Of a stretch of DNA of 64,000 bases, positions 30,706-40,408 are shown one piece after another. The notes beneath the pieces were generated by a model. That model made no database searches and was not told the DNA's origin. It was given only the letters and a program-made list of their open reading frames with translations. The stretch spans positions 514,501-578,500 of the forward strand of contig NZ_CP146991.1 of NCBI RefSeq assembly GCF_001941975.2, read 5' to 3'. The translations under genes and the position numbers were made by a program. The stretch comes from Sporomusa sphaeroides DSM 2875 (GTDB taxonomy: Bacteria > Bacillota > Negativicutes > Sporomusales > Sporomusaceae). How positions within the stretch are numbered: the first letter of the stretch is position 1; the number at the start of each line of letters is the position of its first letter.

Positions 30706-31502
30706 TTAGCCAATAGAATTGGCGTTAACTTGGCTTCCTGGGCTTGTGACGGGCCAATATAGCTGTTGCGGGCCATAGCTGCCAGCACAACGGCCTGCCG
30801 CTGCTTAGCGGCGGTAAAATTGACATACGGTGATGTCAGTGACGGGGCGTTAGGCAGTCCGGCCAACAGGGCACATTCGGCTAAATTCAGGTGGAAGGGC
30901 GGTTTGCCGAAATAAATGGCAGCAGCCTCACCAATGCCATAAGCACCGGAACCGAAGTAGATGGTGTTGAGATACATTTCCAGAATTTCTTCTTTGGAAT
31001 AGCGCATTTCCAGCGCAATGGCGAGGACAAATTCCTCGGCTTTGCGGACCAGTGTCCGTTCATGGGTTAAAAATAAATTTTTAATTAGCTGCTGCGTAAT
31101 GGTACTGCCGCCTTCTGTAAATGCCCCGGTTTGTACATTAACCAGTGTGGCCCGGAAAATTCCTTCAATATCGAAGCCCATATGATGATAAAACCGGCTG
31201 TCTTCAACGGCAATGATGGCCTGCTGCATGGGCAACGGTATATCGGACAGGCGGACATAGGTACTTTTATCCAGTTTGGCATCAACGGCGCTCTTCAGAA
31301 AGATTACCCGATGCACCCGTTCCCAGGCGCTGCCAACCTCTGCTGCTGTTTCAGCCGCTCCTGCCGGGAGAATATTGATTTTCGGCATAGACGAACGCAG
31401 CAAAAGCTCACCGCCGGCCCAGAAAAAGGTTACGGCAAATACTATGGCTAACAAGGCTGCAATCCGTCCTACCCGTAAACGCGTAGTTTTCAAACGTATC
31501 AC
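30702..31502 (-). CDS. Monofunctional peptidoglycan glycosyltransferase (GT51)
   Basis: Polymerises lipid II into glycan strands. 266 residues: membrane anchor at about 12-30, then one GT51 domain with the catalytic Glu in VE100DSRFYHHMGFD, the GGSTITQQLIKN motif and RKAEE (second Glu at about 157). It has no transpeptidase domain, so it is a stand-alone glycosyltransferase like MtgA, not a full class A PBP. Faces away from cwlD; the two genes are divergent over about 100 bases. Confidence 0.88.
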   Translation of the reverse strand: MIRLKTTRLRVGRIAALLAIVFAVTFFWAGGELLLRSSMPKINILPAGAAETAAEVGSAWERVHRVIFLKSAVDAKLDKSTYVRLSDIPLPMQQAIIAVEDSRFYHHMGFDIEGIFRATLVNVQTGAFTEGGSTITQQLIKNLFLTHERTLVRKAEEFVLAIALEMRYSKEEILEMYLNTIYFGSGAYGIGEAAAIYFGKPPFHLNLAECALLAGLPNAPSLTSPYVNFTAAKQRQAVVLAAMARNSYIGPSQAQEAKLTPILLAK

Positions 31503-31600
31503 CCCTAAAGGTTAAAGCTATTCTTACTCTTTATTTTAGCATGTAATTGCCTGGTAGAGAATACAGTGTAAGTAGAGTGGCAGAGAAGGTGGCGATAAAA

Positions 31601-32317
31601 ATGCGGCTATGGGCAGTGAGACGCCAGCGATTATTGCATGCGGTGGTATTTAGTATCGCCGTAGTGGTATTAAACCTCCTGACATTACGATACCTTGTGG
31701 TGGATGACATTGAGAATGCCAATTTAGCGGTACTGGCAGGCAAGACGATTGCTATTGATGCCGGCCATGGGGGCATTGATGACGGAGCTAAATGGAATGG
31801 CATTGAAGAAAAGAATATAAATTTGGCCATTGCCCTTAAAGTGGCACAAGTCGTAGCCGCCAACGGCGCAACCCCCGTGTTTACCCGCGAGGGAGATATT
31901 GACTTTTATACCCGGGGTAAAGGCGGCAAACGCAATGATATCTTAAAACGGGTTGAAATTATCGATAGTTCCGGTGCCAATGTTTTTGTCAGCCTGCATT
32001 GCAATGCCATTAAAGGCACGAATTGGTCGGGTGCCCAGGTATTTTACAATCCTAAGCTTGCCGGCAACAAACAATTAGCTGAAACCATGCAGCAGGCATT
32101 AAAGAATTTTCCCCCTGGCAATAAACGTCAAGTTAAGCAGGATTCTGACATTCTTATATTGAAATCTGTTAATACACCCGGAGTGCTTATTGAAGCGGGT
32201 TTTATCAGCAATCCGGCAGAAGCGGCGCAGTTAAACAGCGAAACGTACCAGCAAAAACTGGCTGAGTATATTGCCAAAGGACTTGCGTATCATTTCAGCC
32301 AGAATGTGGGAAGATAA
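31601..32317 (+). CDS. cwlD: N-acetylmuramoyl-L-alanine amidase, CwlD type
   Basis: Zinc amidase that cuts muramic acid from the stem peptide; CwlD of spore formers helps make cortex muramic lactam. 238 residues from the ATG at 31601 (behind gaaggtgg); an upstream in-frame ATG at 31547 lacks a good site. N-terminal membrane or signal segment (about 12-30). Ligands: H56 in DAGHGG, E69/E70 in IEEKN, H133 in SLHCNA, catalytic E198 in LIEAGF. Confidence 0.87.
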   Translation: MRLWAVRRQRLLHAVVFSIAVVVLNLLTLRYLVVDDIENANLAVLAGKTIAIDAGHGGIDDGAKWNGIEEKNINLAIALKVAQVVAANGATPVFTREGDIDFYTRGKGGKRNDILKRVEIIDSSGANVFVSLHCNAIKGTNWSGAQVFYNPKLAGNKQLAETMQQALKNFPPGNKRQVKQDSDILILKSVNTPGVLIEAGFISNPAEAAQLNSETYQQKLAEYIAKGLAYHFSQNVGR

Positions 32318-32351
32318 GAAGCATGCGTAATACCGAAAAGGGAGAGATTCT

Positions 32352-33185
32352 ATGGATAATTTGGTTGGCTGTGCGTTCATGCCGCACCCGCCACTGATGA
32401 TCCCGGAAGTGGGAAAAGAGGAATTGGCGCGGATTAAGGAAACCGTGGAAGCGGCTGTCCGGGTATCTGAAATGCTAAAAGAGGCCAATCCGCAAACGGT
32501 TGTTATCATTACGCCGCATGGGCCGGTATTTGAAGATGCCGTCACCGTCAGTATTCATCCCCGACTCAGGGGCAGTATGGCACAATTTGATGCACCTGAT
32601 GTGACACTTGGCTTTGAGACAGATAATCTGCTAATTAAACATATAATCCGCAACTCGCAGCGGCTGGGCATTAATTTGAATGAGCTGACCGATGCGGTGG
32701 CAAAAAACTATCGTATTTCACTGCAGCTTGATCATGGCGCTTTTGTCCCGCTTTACTATTTGGCCAAAGCCGGGTTTAAAGGCCAGATTGTGCATTTATC
32801 CATAGGTATGCTGGCCTATGAGGAAATGTATACCTTTGGCAAAGCGGTTCAGGCGGCTATCAGCCATATGGACAAACGGGTAGTCGTCATTGCGTCAGGT
32901 GACTTATCGCACCGGCTTACACCCGATGCTCCGGCCGGCTATAGTCCTAAAGGCGCTGAGTTTGACCGCCAGCTGGTAGCGGCTTTGGAAAATGCCGACG
33001 TTAAAGCGTTGCTCAATCTGGATGAAAACCTGATTGAAGAAGCCGGACAATGCGGGCTCAGACCGGCTTTTTTCCTGATGGGGGTTATGGGCGGGCTGGA
33101 CGCCGAAAAGGTCGTATCTTCTTATGAAGGCCCGTTTGGTGTGGGGTATGCTGTCGTGGCTTATAAAATCAAAGGGAAAAAATAG
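32352..33185 (+). CDS. amrB: AmmeMemoRadiSam system protein B (MEMO1/LigB-like)
   Basis: 277 residues of the MEMO1-like family, whose fold is that of class III extradiol dioxygenase LigB. Typical segments are GCAFMPHPPLMIPEVG, VVIITPHGPVF, DHGAFVPLYYL and IASGDLSHRL, which supply His and Asp ligands in related enzymes. It is the first of three adjacent genes that recur together; biochemical role unknown. Confidence 0.87.
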   Translation: MDNLVGCAFMPHPPLMIPEVGKEELARIKETVEAAVRVSEMLKEANPQTVVIITPHGPVFEDAVTVSIHPRLRGSMAQFDAPDVTLGFETDNLLIKHIIRNSQRLGINLNELTDAVAKNYRISLQLDHGAFVPLYYLAKAGFKGQIVHLSIGMLAYEEMYTFGKAVQAAISHMDKRVVVIASGDLSHRLTPDAPAGYSPKGAEFDRQLVAALENADVKALLNLDENLIEEAGQCGLRPAFFLMGVMGGLDAEKVVSSYEGPFGVGYAVVAYKIKGKK

Positions 33186-33197
33186 GAGGTTGTTGCC

Positions 33198-33713
33198 ATG
33201 CGTTCACCAAGCGTGCCGGTGCGATTGGCCCGGGAAAGCCTTGCCTATTATCTGGAACATGGCCGCCTGATGGACAAGCCGGCAGAGCTTGCCGCGGAAT
33301 TGTGCAGGCGGGCGGGAGTGTTTGTTTCCTTCAAAAAAGCCGGCCAACTGCGCGGCTGTATTGGCACTTTTGCTCCTACCCAGCCGACTGTTGCCGAGGA
33401 AATTATTCAGAATGCTGTTAGTGCCGGAACAGAGGACCCCCGGTTTAACCCCATCTCGCCGGGTGAATTGGCTGACCTTGAAATTTCGGTAGATGTATTG
33501 GAGGCACCGGAGCCTATTGAGAGCATGGACATGCTTGACCCCAAAACCTATGGGGTTATTGTGCGCAAGGGACGGCGCTCCGGCTTGCTGCTGCCTGACC
33601 TTGAAGGTGTGGATACAGTTGCCGGGCAGGTAAGCATTGCGATGCAGAAGGCCGGGATCAGGCCGGAAGAAGAAATTGAGTTATACCGTTTTACCGTAAC
33701 CCGGTATATATAG
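33198..33713 (+). CDS. amrA: AmmeMemoRadiSam system protein A (AMMECR1 domain)
   Basis: 171 residues with the AMMECR1 signature [13 protein letters not shown] (near residue 51), [19 protein letters not shown] and [13 protein letters not shown] behind aggaggttg, 12 bases after the B gene. Function of the family is unknown; it is strictly neighbour to a MEMO protein and a radical SAM enzyme here. Confidence 0.9.
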   Translation: MRSPSVPVRLARESLAYYLEHGRLMDKPAELAAELCRRAGVFVSFKKAGQLRGCIGTFAPTQPTVAEEIIQNAVSAGTEDPRFNPISPGELADLEISVDVLEAPEPIESMDMLDPKTYGVIVRKGRRSGLLLPDLEGVDTVAGQVSIAMQKAGIRPEEEIELYRFTVTRYI

Positions 33714-33723
33714 CTGGCGGCAG

Positions 33724-34740
33724 GTGAAAACAGTGTATGAGGCGCTTCATTACCAGCAGCAGGGACAAGCGGTGCTCTGCCGTTTATGTCCGAAAAGCTG
33801 CACCATTACAGAGGGGCGGACAGGGTTTTGCCGGGTTCGCCAAAATACCGGCGGTAAACTCTATAGTCTAAATTATGCGCAGGTTACAGCCCAGGCGCTT
33901 GACCCTATCGAAAAGAAACCCCTATACCATTTCTACCCTGGCAGCAGGATATTGTCACTTGGCACCTGGGGCTGCAACCTTGCCTGCCAATTCTGCCAAA
34001 ACTGGCATATTGCCCAGGCGCAGCCGCCGGTGACAATGCTTGAGCCGCAGGCAGCGCTCGACTTAGCCCTCCGGCTTGCTAACCAGGGAAATATCGGGAT
34101 TGCTTACACCTATTCTGAACCTGGCGTGTGGTATGAATACATTATGGATACTGCCCGGCTGGTACAGGCGGCAGGACTACGTAATGTGCTGGTCACCAAC
34201 GGCTTTATCCAGGAGCAGCCGTTAACCGAGCTGCTGCCGTTTATTGCTGCTATGAATATTGATGTTAAAGCGTTTACCGATGATTTTTATCAACAACTGT
34301 GTGCCGGACAGTTAGCGCAGGTTAAACGTACGGTGGAGCAGGCAGCCGGACAATGTCATATTGAAATTACCACCCTACTGGTGCCAGGACTTAATGACAC
34401 GGCAGCCGAGATAGCGGCTCTGGCCGAGTGGCTGTCAGGCATAAGCGCCGATATACCACTGCATCTTTCCCGGTACTTTCCCAGCTACCGGCTGGAGGCG
34501 CCGCCAACGCCGCTGAGCACACTGCAGCTAGCCTATAAAACAGCCCGTAAATACCTGAACTATGTATATATAGGCAATGTTGGCGGTGACGGTACGAATA
34601 CCTTCTGCCCTGAATGCGGCTATAAAGTAATTGATCGCGCCGGTGGCTGCAGTTGTTTGACAGGCCGGGACAACGGCACCGAAAAAGTATGCCCCCGTTG
34701 CGGGCGCAGTATATGTATTACCGGAGATATTCGATTTTAG
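33724..34740 (+). CDS. amrS: AmmeMemoRadiSam system radical SAM enzyme
   Basis: 338 residues. Radical SAM cluster C84-x3-C88-x2-C91 in GCNLACQFCQNWH. An N-terminal CRLCPKSC/GFCRV segment and a C-terminal zinc-ribbon-like part (CPECG, CSC, CPRCG) add metal sites. Related to pyruvate formate-lyase activating enzymes. Start uncertain: GTG at 33724 or at 33733; the latter is better placed behind caggtg. Third gene of the set; a terminator follows at once. Confidence 0.88.
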   Translation: MKTVYEALHYQQQGQAVLCRLCPKSCTITEGRTGFCRVRQNTGGKLYSLNYAQVTAQALDPIEKKPLYHFYPGSRILSLGTWGCNLACQFCQNWHIAQAQPPVTMLEPQAALDLALRLANQGNIGIAYTYSEPGVWYEYIMDTARLVQAAGLRNVLVTNGFIQEQPLTELLPFIAAMNIDVKAFTDDFYQQLCAGQLAQVKRTVEQAAGQCHIEITTLLVPGLNDTAAEIAALAEWLSGISADIPLHLSRYFPSYRLEAPPTPLSTLQLAYKTARKYLNYVYIGNVGGDGTNTFCPECGYKVIDRAGGCSCLTGRDNGTEKVCPRCGRSICITGDIRF

Positions 34741-34776
34741 GAGGCTGGTGTTACTTATCTGTAGCCTCTTTTTTCT
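34741..34776 (+). terminator. Terminator of the AmmeMemoRadiSam genes
   Basis: GAGGCT (34741-34746) pairs with AGCCTC (34763-34768) around a 16-base loop, followed by ttttttctt. It starts one base behind the stop. Confidence 0.75.
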
Positions 34777-34809
34777 TATGGATTTTTTTATTCTAACAAA
34801 GTGTATACA

Positions 34810-34854
34810 TGAATACGAAAATACTTGCATTATTATTCAAGAGTGATGTATAAT
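34810..34854 (+). promoter_or_regulatory. Arginine operon promoter with ARG boxes
   Basis: Promoter TTGCAT (34825-34830), 18 bases, TATAAT (34849-34854), 22 bases before argC. Two ARG-box-like sites lie across it: TGAATACGAAAATACT (34810-34825) and the near-perfect TGCATTATTATTCA (34826-34839), which covers the -35 box. This fits repression by ArgR/AhrC with arginine. The regulator gene is not in the window. Confidence 0.8.
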
Positions 34855-34876
34855 TATTTACAAAGGAGCGAGGTTC

Positions 34877-35917
34877 ATGAAAATAAGTATTGTGGGAGCT
34901 ACCGGCTATACAGGCGCGGAACTGCTCCGTCTGCTGGCAGCCCATCCGGTTGCCGAAATTTTATATATTACCTCAGAAAGCCAGCCAGATACACCTATTC
35001 ATGAGATATATCCCCACCTTACCCGTTTTTGTGAAAAAAGGCTGGCAAGCTTGGCTGATTTAGATGCCATTGCGACCGAGAGTCAAGCGATTTTTATCGG
35101 TTTGCCGCATGGGCATGCCATGGAGGTAGGCCGCAAAGCCACCGCGATAAATCCCAATGTAAAAATTATTGACCTTGGCGCCGATTATCGCTTTAAAAAT
35201 TTTGATATATATGAACAATGGTACAAAGTACCCCATACCCACAGGCAAGCGCAGGCCGTATATGGCCTGACAGAATTAAACCGCAGCCAGGTTAAGCAGG
35301 CTGGTATTGTCGGCAACCCGGGCTGCTATACAACGGCCAGCATCCTGGCCTTGGCACCGCTGGTAAAAGCCGGTCTTATCGATTTGCGATCCATTATCAT
35401 TGACGCCAAATCAGGTGTATCCGGTGCCGGGCGGGGCCTGAGCCTGGGTTCGCACTTTACCGAGCTGTTCGAAAGTGTCAAAGCCTATAATGTTGCCGGT
35501 CATCGCCATACGCCGGAGATTGAGGCCGTACTGGGAGAACTGGCAGGACAGGAACTGGTGATAAACTTTACCCCCCATCTTATTCCGGTGGCCAGAGGCA
35601 TACTGAGCACCTGCTATGCCCAACTGCAAGAGGGGGTAAGTCCTGAAGCCGTTGATGCAGCCTACAGCAGCCTGTACGGCGATGAATATTTTGTGCGTCT
35701 ACTGGGACGGGGCGGCTATCCGGTTACCAAGAATACCCGCGGCACTAATTTCTGCGACCTGGGCTGGCATGTTGACAAACGGACCGGCAGGGTCATTGCT
35801 ATTGCCGCCATTGACAACCTGGTAAAAGGTGCAGCCGGCCAGGCAATACAGAATATGAACGTTATGTTTGCGATAGAAGAACGGACCGGCTTGGACAACG
35901 CTCCGCTCTACCCGTGA
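34877..35917 (+). CDS. argC: N-acetyl-gamma-glutamyl-phosphate reductase
   Basis: Third step of arginine synthesis: reduces N-acetylglutamyl phosphate with NADPH. 346 residues, N-terminal nucleotide site GATGYTGAELLRLL, catalytic Cys in VGNPGCYTTASIL, and the GHRHTPEIE segment. First gene of the operon, ATG behind caaaggagcg. Confidence 0.96.
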   Translation: MKISIVGATGYTGAELLRLLAAHPVAEILYITSESQPDTPIHEIYPHLTRFCEKRLASLADLDAIATESQAIFIGLPHGHAMEVGRKATAINPNVKIIDLGADYRFKNFDIYEQWYKVPHTHRQAQAVYGLTELNRSQVKQAGIVGNPGCYTTASILALAPLVKAGLIDLRSIIIDAKSGVSGAGRGLSLGSHFTELFESVKAYNVAGHRHTPEIEAVLGELAGQELVINFTPHLIPVARGILSTCYAQLQEGVSPEAVDAAYSSLYGDEYFVRLLGRGGYPVTKNTRGTNFCDLGWHVDKRTGRVIAIAAIDNLVKGAAGQAIQNMNVMFAIEERTGLDNAPLYP

Positions 35918-35984
35918 TAACGCAGTAGGATAACAAAAGGGTTTACCACCGAGGGGATACGAGTAGTAACAGGAGGAAGATACC

Positions 35985-37196
35985 ATGCTAACCAAAATTA
36001 CTGGCGGCATTACCGCGCCACAAGGGTTTACCGCAGCCGGTGTTCACGCCGGTATCAAGAAAAACGGCAAAACCGATATCGGGATGATTTATAGCAAGGT
36101 GCCGGCAGCCGGGGCAGCCATGTATACTACCAACAAAATGGCGGCCGCGCCGGTAATTGTTTCGCGTCAAGCCAGCGACCGCGGTAAAATCCGGGCTATT
36201 GTCGTCAACTCCGGCTGCGCCAATGCCTGCACCGGCGACCAGGGCCTTAAAGATGCTAAGACAATGGCCCACGAAGCAGCCAAAGCGCTGAACCTGGATG
36301 ATTGTGAAGTTCTGGTGGCTTCCACCGGTGTAATCGGTGTCAGTCTGCCAATGGATAAAATTAAGTCAGGCATTGCCCAGGCGGCTGCCGCCTTATCGGA
36401 AACCGGGCATGAGCAGGCCTTGGCCGCGATCATGACCACCGATACGTTTCCCAAGGCTTGTGCCTATGAATTCAACCTTGGCGGCAAGATTTGCAAAATT
36501 GCCGGGATTGCCAAAGGGGCCGGCATGATTCACCCCAATATGGCGACAATGTTATGTTTTATTACTACCGATGCCGCCATTGCGCCAGAAGTACTGAAGC
36601 AGGCACTTAACCAGGCGGCGGAATTATCCTTTAACATGATTTCCGTAGATGGCGACACCAGTACCAACGATATGGTGGCCGTACTGGCCAACGGTCAGGC
36701 CGGCAATGCGCTTATTGACTCAGCCGGCAGTCAAACCTATCAGGAATTTTACACCGCGCTCCGGGCGGTATGCACCGAACTGGCCCAGCTCATTGTCCGT
36801 GACGGCGAAGGAGCCACTAAATTCCTGGAAATCAACGTTACCGGCGCGGTATCGTTCGCCGATGCCAAGCTGGCGGCTATGGCTATCGCCAAATCGCCGC
36901 TGGTTAAGACGGCCTTCTTCGGCCAGGACCCCAATTGGGGCCGGATACTTTGTGCTGTCGGTTACTCCGGTGCAGCAACCCAGCCTGATAAAACCTCATT
37001 GACCATTGGCGATTTGACGATTGTGGTCAACGGTCAGGGAGCGGTTGGTTTTGATACGGCTAAGCTCAAAGAAGTCATGGCGGCTAAGGATATTGCTATA
37101 ACCGTTGACTTAGGGCTTGGCGAAACCTCGGCCACTGTGTGGACTTGTGATTTTTCCTATGAATATGTCAAGATTAACGGTGAATATACTACATGA
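35985..37196 (+). CDS. argJ: Bifunctional ornithine acetyltransferase / N-acetylglutamate synthase
   Basis: Recycles the acetyl group from acetylornithine to glutamate, and in the bifunctional type also uses acetyl-CoA. 403 residues. The self-cleavage site is at Thr188 in HPNMATMLCF, splitting the protein into alpha and beta chains; the new N-terminal Thr is the nucleophile. The window has no argA or argE, which fits the cyclic pathway. Confidence 0.95.
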   Translation: MLTKITGGITAPQGFTAAGVHAGIKKNGKTDIGMIYSKVPAAGAAMYTTNKMAAAPVIVSRQASDRGKIRAIVVNSGCANACTGDQGLKDAKTMAHEAAKALNLDDCEVLVASTGVIGVSLPMDKIKSGIAQAAAALSETGHEQALAAIMTTDTFPKACAYEFNLGGKICKIAGIAKGAGMIHPNMATMLCFITTDAAIAPEVLKQALNQAAELSFNMISVDGDTSTNDMVAVLANGQAGNALIDSAGSQTYQEFYTALRAVCTELAQLIVRDGEGATKFLEINVTGAVSFADAKLAAMAIAKSPLVKTAFFGQDPNWGRILCAVGYSGAATQPDKTSLTIGDLTIVVNGQGAVGFDTAKLKEVMAAKDIAITVDLGLGETSATVWTCDFSYEYVKINGEYTT

Positions 37197-37256
37197 GCCG
37201 GTGCGCTGGCTTGCTTAGGCCCAGACAGTATTTCAAAATGGGAAAGGGATGATTAT

Positions 37257-38162
37257 ATGATTAATTCAGTAGAAAAAGCGGCTGTACTTATTGAAGCCTT
37301 ACCATATCTGCAACGGTTTTCCGGCAACACGGTTGTCATCAAATACGGCGGCAACGCCATGATTAATGAAGAACTGAAAAAGAGCGTCATGCAGGATATC
37401 ATTTTCCTTAAATATGCCGGTATCCGCCCTGTCGTCGTCCATGGAGGCGGCCCGGAAATCACCTCGATGCTGAAAGCATTGGGCAAAGAATCTAATTTTG
37501 TCAGCGGTCTCAGAGTAACCGATGCCGAAACGGTAGACATCGCCGAGATGGTGCTTGTCGGCAAAATCAACAGCGAAATCGTTAAATATTTAAATTTCCT
37601 TGGCGCTAAAGCCATTGGCCTGAGCGGCAAAGATGCCGATCTCATTATTGCGTCTAAGCATTTGGCCAAAGTAAGGGAGAACGGTCAGGTCAAAGAAGTG
37701 GATATCGGTTTTGTCGGCGATGTCCTCAAACTCAATACCGGTATTCTCGAAACCCTGTTAGACCAGGGATACATCCCGGTTATTTCCCCGATTGGCGTGG
37801 GCAAAGACGGTGCTACCTACAACATTAACGCCGACTATGTGGCCGGTGAACTGGCCGCCGCATTAGGTGCGGAGAAACTGGCCCTGATTACCGACGTGGA
37901 AGGCATCTACCGTGACTATAATGACAAGAGTTCCTTCGTTTCCACCCTGTCGCTGGCCGAAGCCCAGGAAATGATTAAGTCAGGCAGCATTGACGGCGGC
38001 ATGATACCCAAAGTGGAAGCCTGCGTAAAAGCCCTGGCAGCCGGTGTAGCCAAGACCCATATTATTGACGGGCGTAAACCCCATTCCCTGCTCTTAGAAA
38101 TATTCACCACCGAAGGCATTGGTACTGAAGTGGTTAAATATAGGAGGTATATTGGTGGATAA
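37257..38162 (+). CDS. argB: Acetylglutamate kinase
   Basis: Phosphorylates N-acetylglutamate. 301 residues of the amino-acid kinase family: VIKYGGNAM, VVVHGGGPEI, GLSGKDADLI, and the C-terminal GGMIPKVEACVKAL. It is the longer form with an N-terminal helix (MINSVEKAAVLIEALPYLQR) typical of arginine-inhibited hexameric enzymes. It overlaps argD by 8 bases. Confidence 0.95.
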   Translation: MINSVEKAAVLIEALPYLQRFSGNTVVIKYGGNAMINEELKKSVMQDIIFLKYAGIRPVVVHGGGPEITSMLKALGKESNFVSGLRVTDAETVDIAEMVLVGKINSEIVKYLNFLGAKAIGLSGKDADLIIASKHLAKVRENGQVKEVDIGFVGDVLKLNTGILETLLDQGYIPVISPIGVGKDGATYNINADYVAGELAAALGAEKLALITDVEGIYRDYNDKSSFVSTLSLAEAQEMIKSGSIDGGMIPKVEACVKALAAGVAKTHIIDGRKPHSLLLEIFTTEGIGTEVVKYRRYIGG

Positions 38163-39345
38163 ACAAACAGTATTTCATATGGACCAGGAAAATTACCTGC
38201 CGGTGTTTGCCCGGTATCAGGTTGTGCTTGAGACTGGTGAAGGGCCTTATGTTTATGATAATGAAGGTAAAAAATATATAGATTTTCTTGGCGGCATTGC
38301 CGTTAATGTCTTAGGTCATGCCCATCCTAAGCTGGTGAAGGCCGTGGCCGACCAGGCCGGTAAAATCATTCACTGCTCCAACCTTTACTACACCGAGGAG
38401 CAGGCGAGGCTTGCCAAGACTTTGGCTGCGCTAAGCGGCCTTGACAAAGTATTTGTCGGCAATAGCGGGGCGGAAGCCAACGAAGGCGCGATAAAATTAG
38501 CCCGGAAATACGGCAAGACCATTGCCGCCGACAAGGTGGAAATTATTACTGCCGAACATTCCTTCCATGGACGGACCTTAGCCACTTTGACGGCTACCGG
38601 CCAGCCTAAATATCAAAAAGGCTATGAGCCGCTGCCTGGCGGGTTTAAACATGTTCCGTTCAATGATATCGCAGCTCTTAAGCAGTCTATGTCTGATAAA
38701 ACCTGTGCCGTAATGCTTGAGCCCATACAAGGGGAAGGCGGCGTAAATATTCCTGATCCGGATTACTTTACCGAGGTAAGAGCCCTGTGCGATACCTATG
38801 GCGCCCTGTTAATCCTGGACGAAATTCAGACAGGTATGGGGCGGACCGGCAAAATGTTTGCCTATGAGCATCTTGGCATTAAGCCTGATATTGTTACTTT
38901 GGCCAAAGGGTTGGCCGGCGGTGTGCCGATTGGTGCCTTTATTGCCACAGATAAAGCCGCCGCTGCCTTTGGCCCCGGCGACCATGGTTCCACCTTTGGC
39001 GGCAATCCGCTGGCCTGTGCGGCAGCCAATGCTGTGCTGAAGGTTATTGAGGATGAAAAACTGCTGAACAATGCACAGGCAATGGGTGAATATCTTGTCA
39101 CTAAACTTAATGCACTTAAAGGCAAATATCCGGCCCTCATCACGGCAGTGCGCGGCAAGGGCCTGATCGTCGGCGCAAAACTTACCCGCCCGGGTCGTGA
39201 CATCGTAAATGAATGCATGAAAGAGGGCGCTATTATCAACTGCACCGCCGGCGATGTGCTCCGGTTTGTGCCGCCGCTCAATATAACCAAAGCGCATGTG
39301 GACGAAGTGATAGAGATATTGGATGCAGCACTGGCAGCTGTTTAA
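38155..39345 (+). CDS. argD: Acetylornithine aminotransferase
   Basis: PLP enzyme that makes N-acetylornithine. 396 residues from the GTG at 38155, 6 bases behind taggaggt; the open frame reaches back to 38119 but that part lies wholly within argB. Class III aminotransferase motifs: NSGAEANEGAIKLARK, LDEIQTGMGRTGK and the PLP lysine in TLAKGLAGG. Confidence 0.95.
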   Translation: MDKQTVFHMDQENYLPVFARYQVVLETGEGPYVYDNEGKKYIDFLGGIAVNVLGHAHPKLVKAVADQAGKIIHCSNLYYTEEQARLAKTLAALSGLDKVFVGNSGAEANEGAIKLARKYGKTIAADKVEIITAEHSFHGRTLATLTATGQPKYQKGYEPLPGGFKHVPFNDIAALKQSMSDKTCAVMLEPIQGEGGVNIPDPDYFTEVRALCDTYGALLILDEIQTGMGRTGKMFAYEHLGIKPDIVTLAKGLAGGVPIGAFIATDKAAAAFGPGDHGSTFGGNPLACAAANAVLKVIEDEKLLNNAQAMGEYLVTKLNALKGKYPALITAVRGKGLIVGAKLTRPGRDIVNECMKEGAIINCTAGDVLRFVPPLNITKAHVDEVIEILDAALAAV

Positions 39346-39371
39346 CTTTACTATGGGGGAGTGTTTAGCGA

Positions 39372-40307
39372 ATGGGTCTTAAAGGAAAAGACTTTCTATC
39401 AATACATGATTTGACGGTTGATGAAATTTATCAGATTCTGGACTTTACCAAAGTCCTAAAAGCCAAACAAAAGGCGGGAGAACCGCATCAGCTCTTAAAG
39501 GGCAAGACTCTGGGCATGATCTTTCAAAAGGCGTCCACCCGCACCCGGGTATCATTTGAAGTCGGCATGTGGCAGCTTGGCGGGATGGCTTTGTTCTTAT
39601 CTTCCAATGATCTGCAAATTGGCCGGGGCGAGCCGGTCAAAGATACCGCCCGCGTCTTATCCCGTTATCTTGACGGCATTATGATCCGCACATTTTCTCA
39701 CCTGGAAGTTGAGGAACTGGCTGAATATGCCAATATCCCGGTTATCAATGCGCTGACAGACCTCCTGCATCCCTGTCAGGCCATGGCCGATATCTTTACT
39801 GCCATTGAACATAAAGGCGAAGACTTGAAGGGACGCAAGCTGTGTTATATCGGTGACGGCAACAATATGGTCAACTCACTGCTCCATATTTGCGCTAAAG
39901 TCGGTATGGATATCAGTGTTGCCACACCACAGAACTATGCGCCTGATGCTGTCATTGTCGAGCAGGCTGCCGCCATTGCCAAAACGTCAGGCAGCAAGAT
40001 TACCATTCTGGATGATCCCTATGCCGCCGCCAAGGACGCCGATGTGCTTTACACCGACGTGTGGGCCAGCATGGGCCGGGAAGGCGAACAGGCCATCCGC
40101 AAGCAAGCCTTTGCCGGTTTCCAAATCAACAGCTCCATCATGCAAGTGGCCAGAAAGGATGCCCTTGTTATGCATTGCCTGCCGGCGCACCGTGGCGAGG
40201 AAATTACCGACGATGTGATTGAAGGCCCTAATTCGGTGGTGTTTGATGAAGCCGAAAATCGCTTGCATGTGCAAAAAGCCATAATGGCATTGTTGATGGC
40301 TGATTAG
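39372..40307 (+). CDS. argF: Ornithine carbamoyltransferase
   Basis: Makes citrulline from ornithine and carbamoyl phosphate. 311 residues, with the carbamoyl phosphate site KASTRTRVSFEVGMW, HPCQAMADI, and the ornithine-site loop MHCLPAHRGEE. Between argD and argG; a 101-base spacer without a clear promoter precedes argG. Confidence 0.96.
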   Translation: MGLKGKDFLSIHDLTVDEIYQILDFTKVLKAKQKAGEPHQLLKGKTLGMIFQKASTRTRVSFEVGMWQLGGMALFLSSNDLQIGRGEPVKDTARVLSRYLDGIMIRTFSHLEVEELAEYANIPVINALTDLLHPCQAMADIFTAIEHKGEDLKGRKLCYIGDGNNMVNSLLHICAKVGMDISVATPQNYAPDAVIVEQAAAIAKTSGSKITILDDPYAAAKDADVLYTDVWASMGREGEQAIRKQAFAGFQINSSIMQVARKDALVMHCLPAHRGEEITDDVIEGPNSVVFDEAENRLHVQKAIMALLMAD

Positions 40308-40408
40308 GTGGCAATTCACCGCAGGATATAGACATTCATACCTGATTCGGTGTAAACTTTATCATAGGGAATTCAAGAAACCATATAGACAGTAGGAGGC
40401 AATACATA

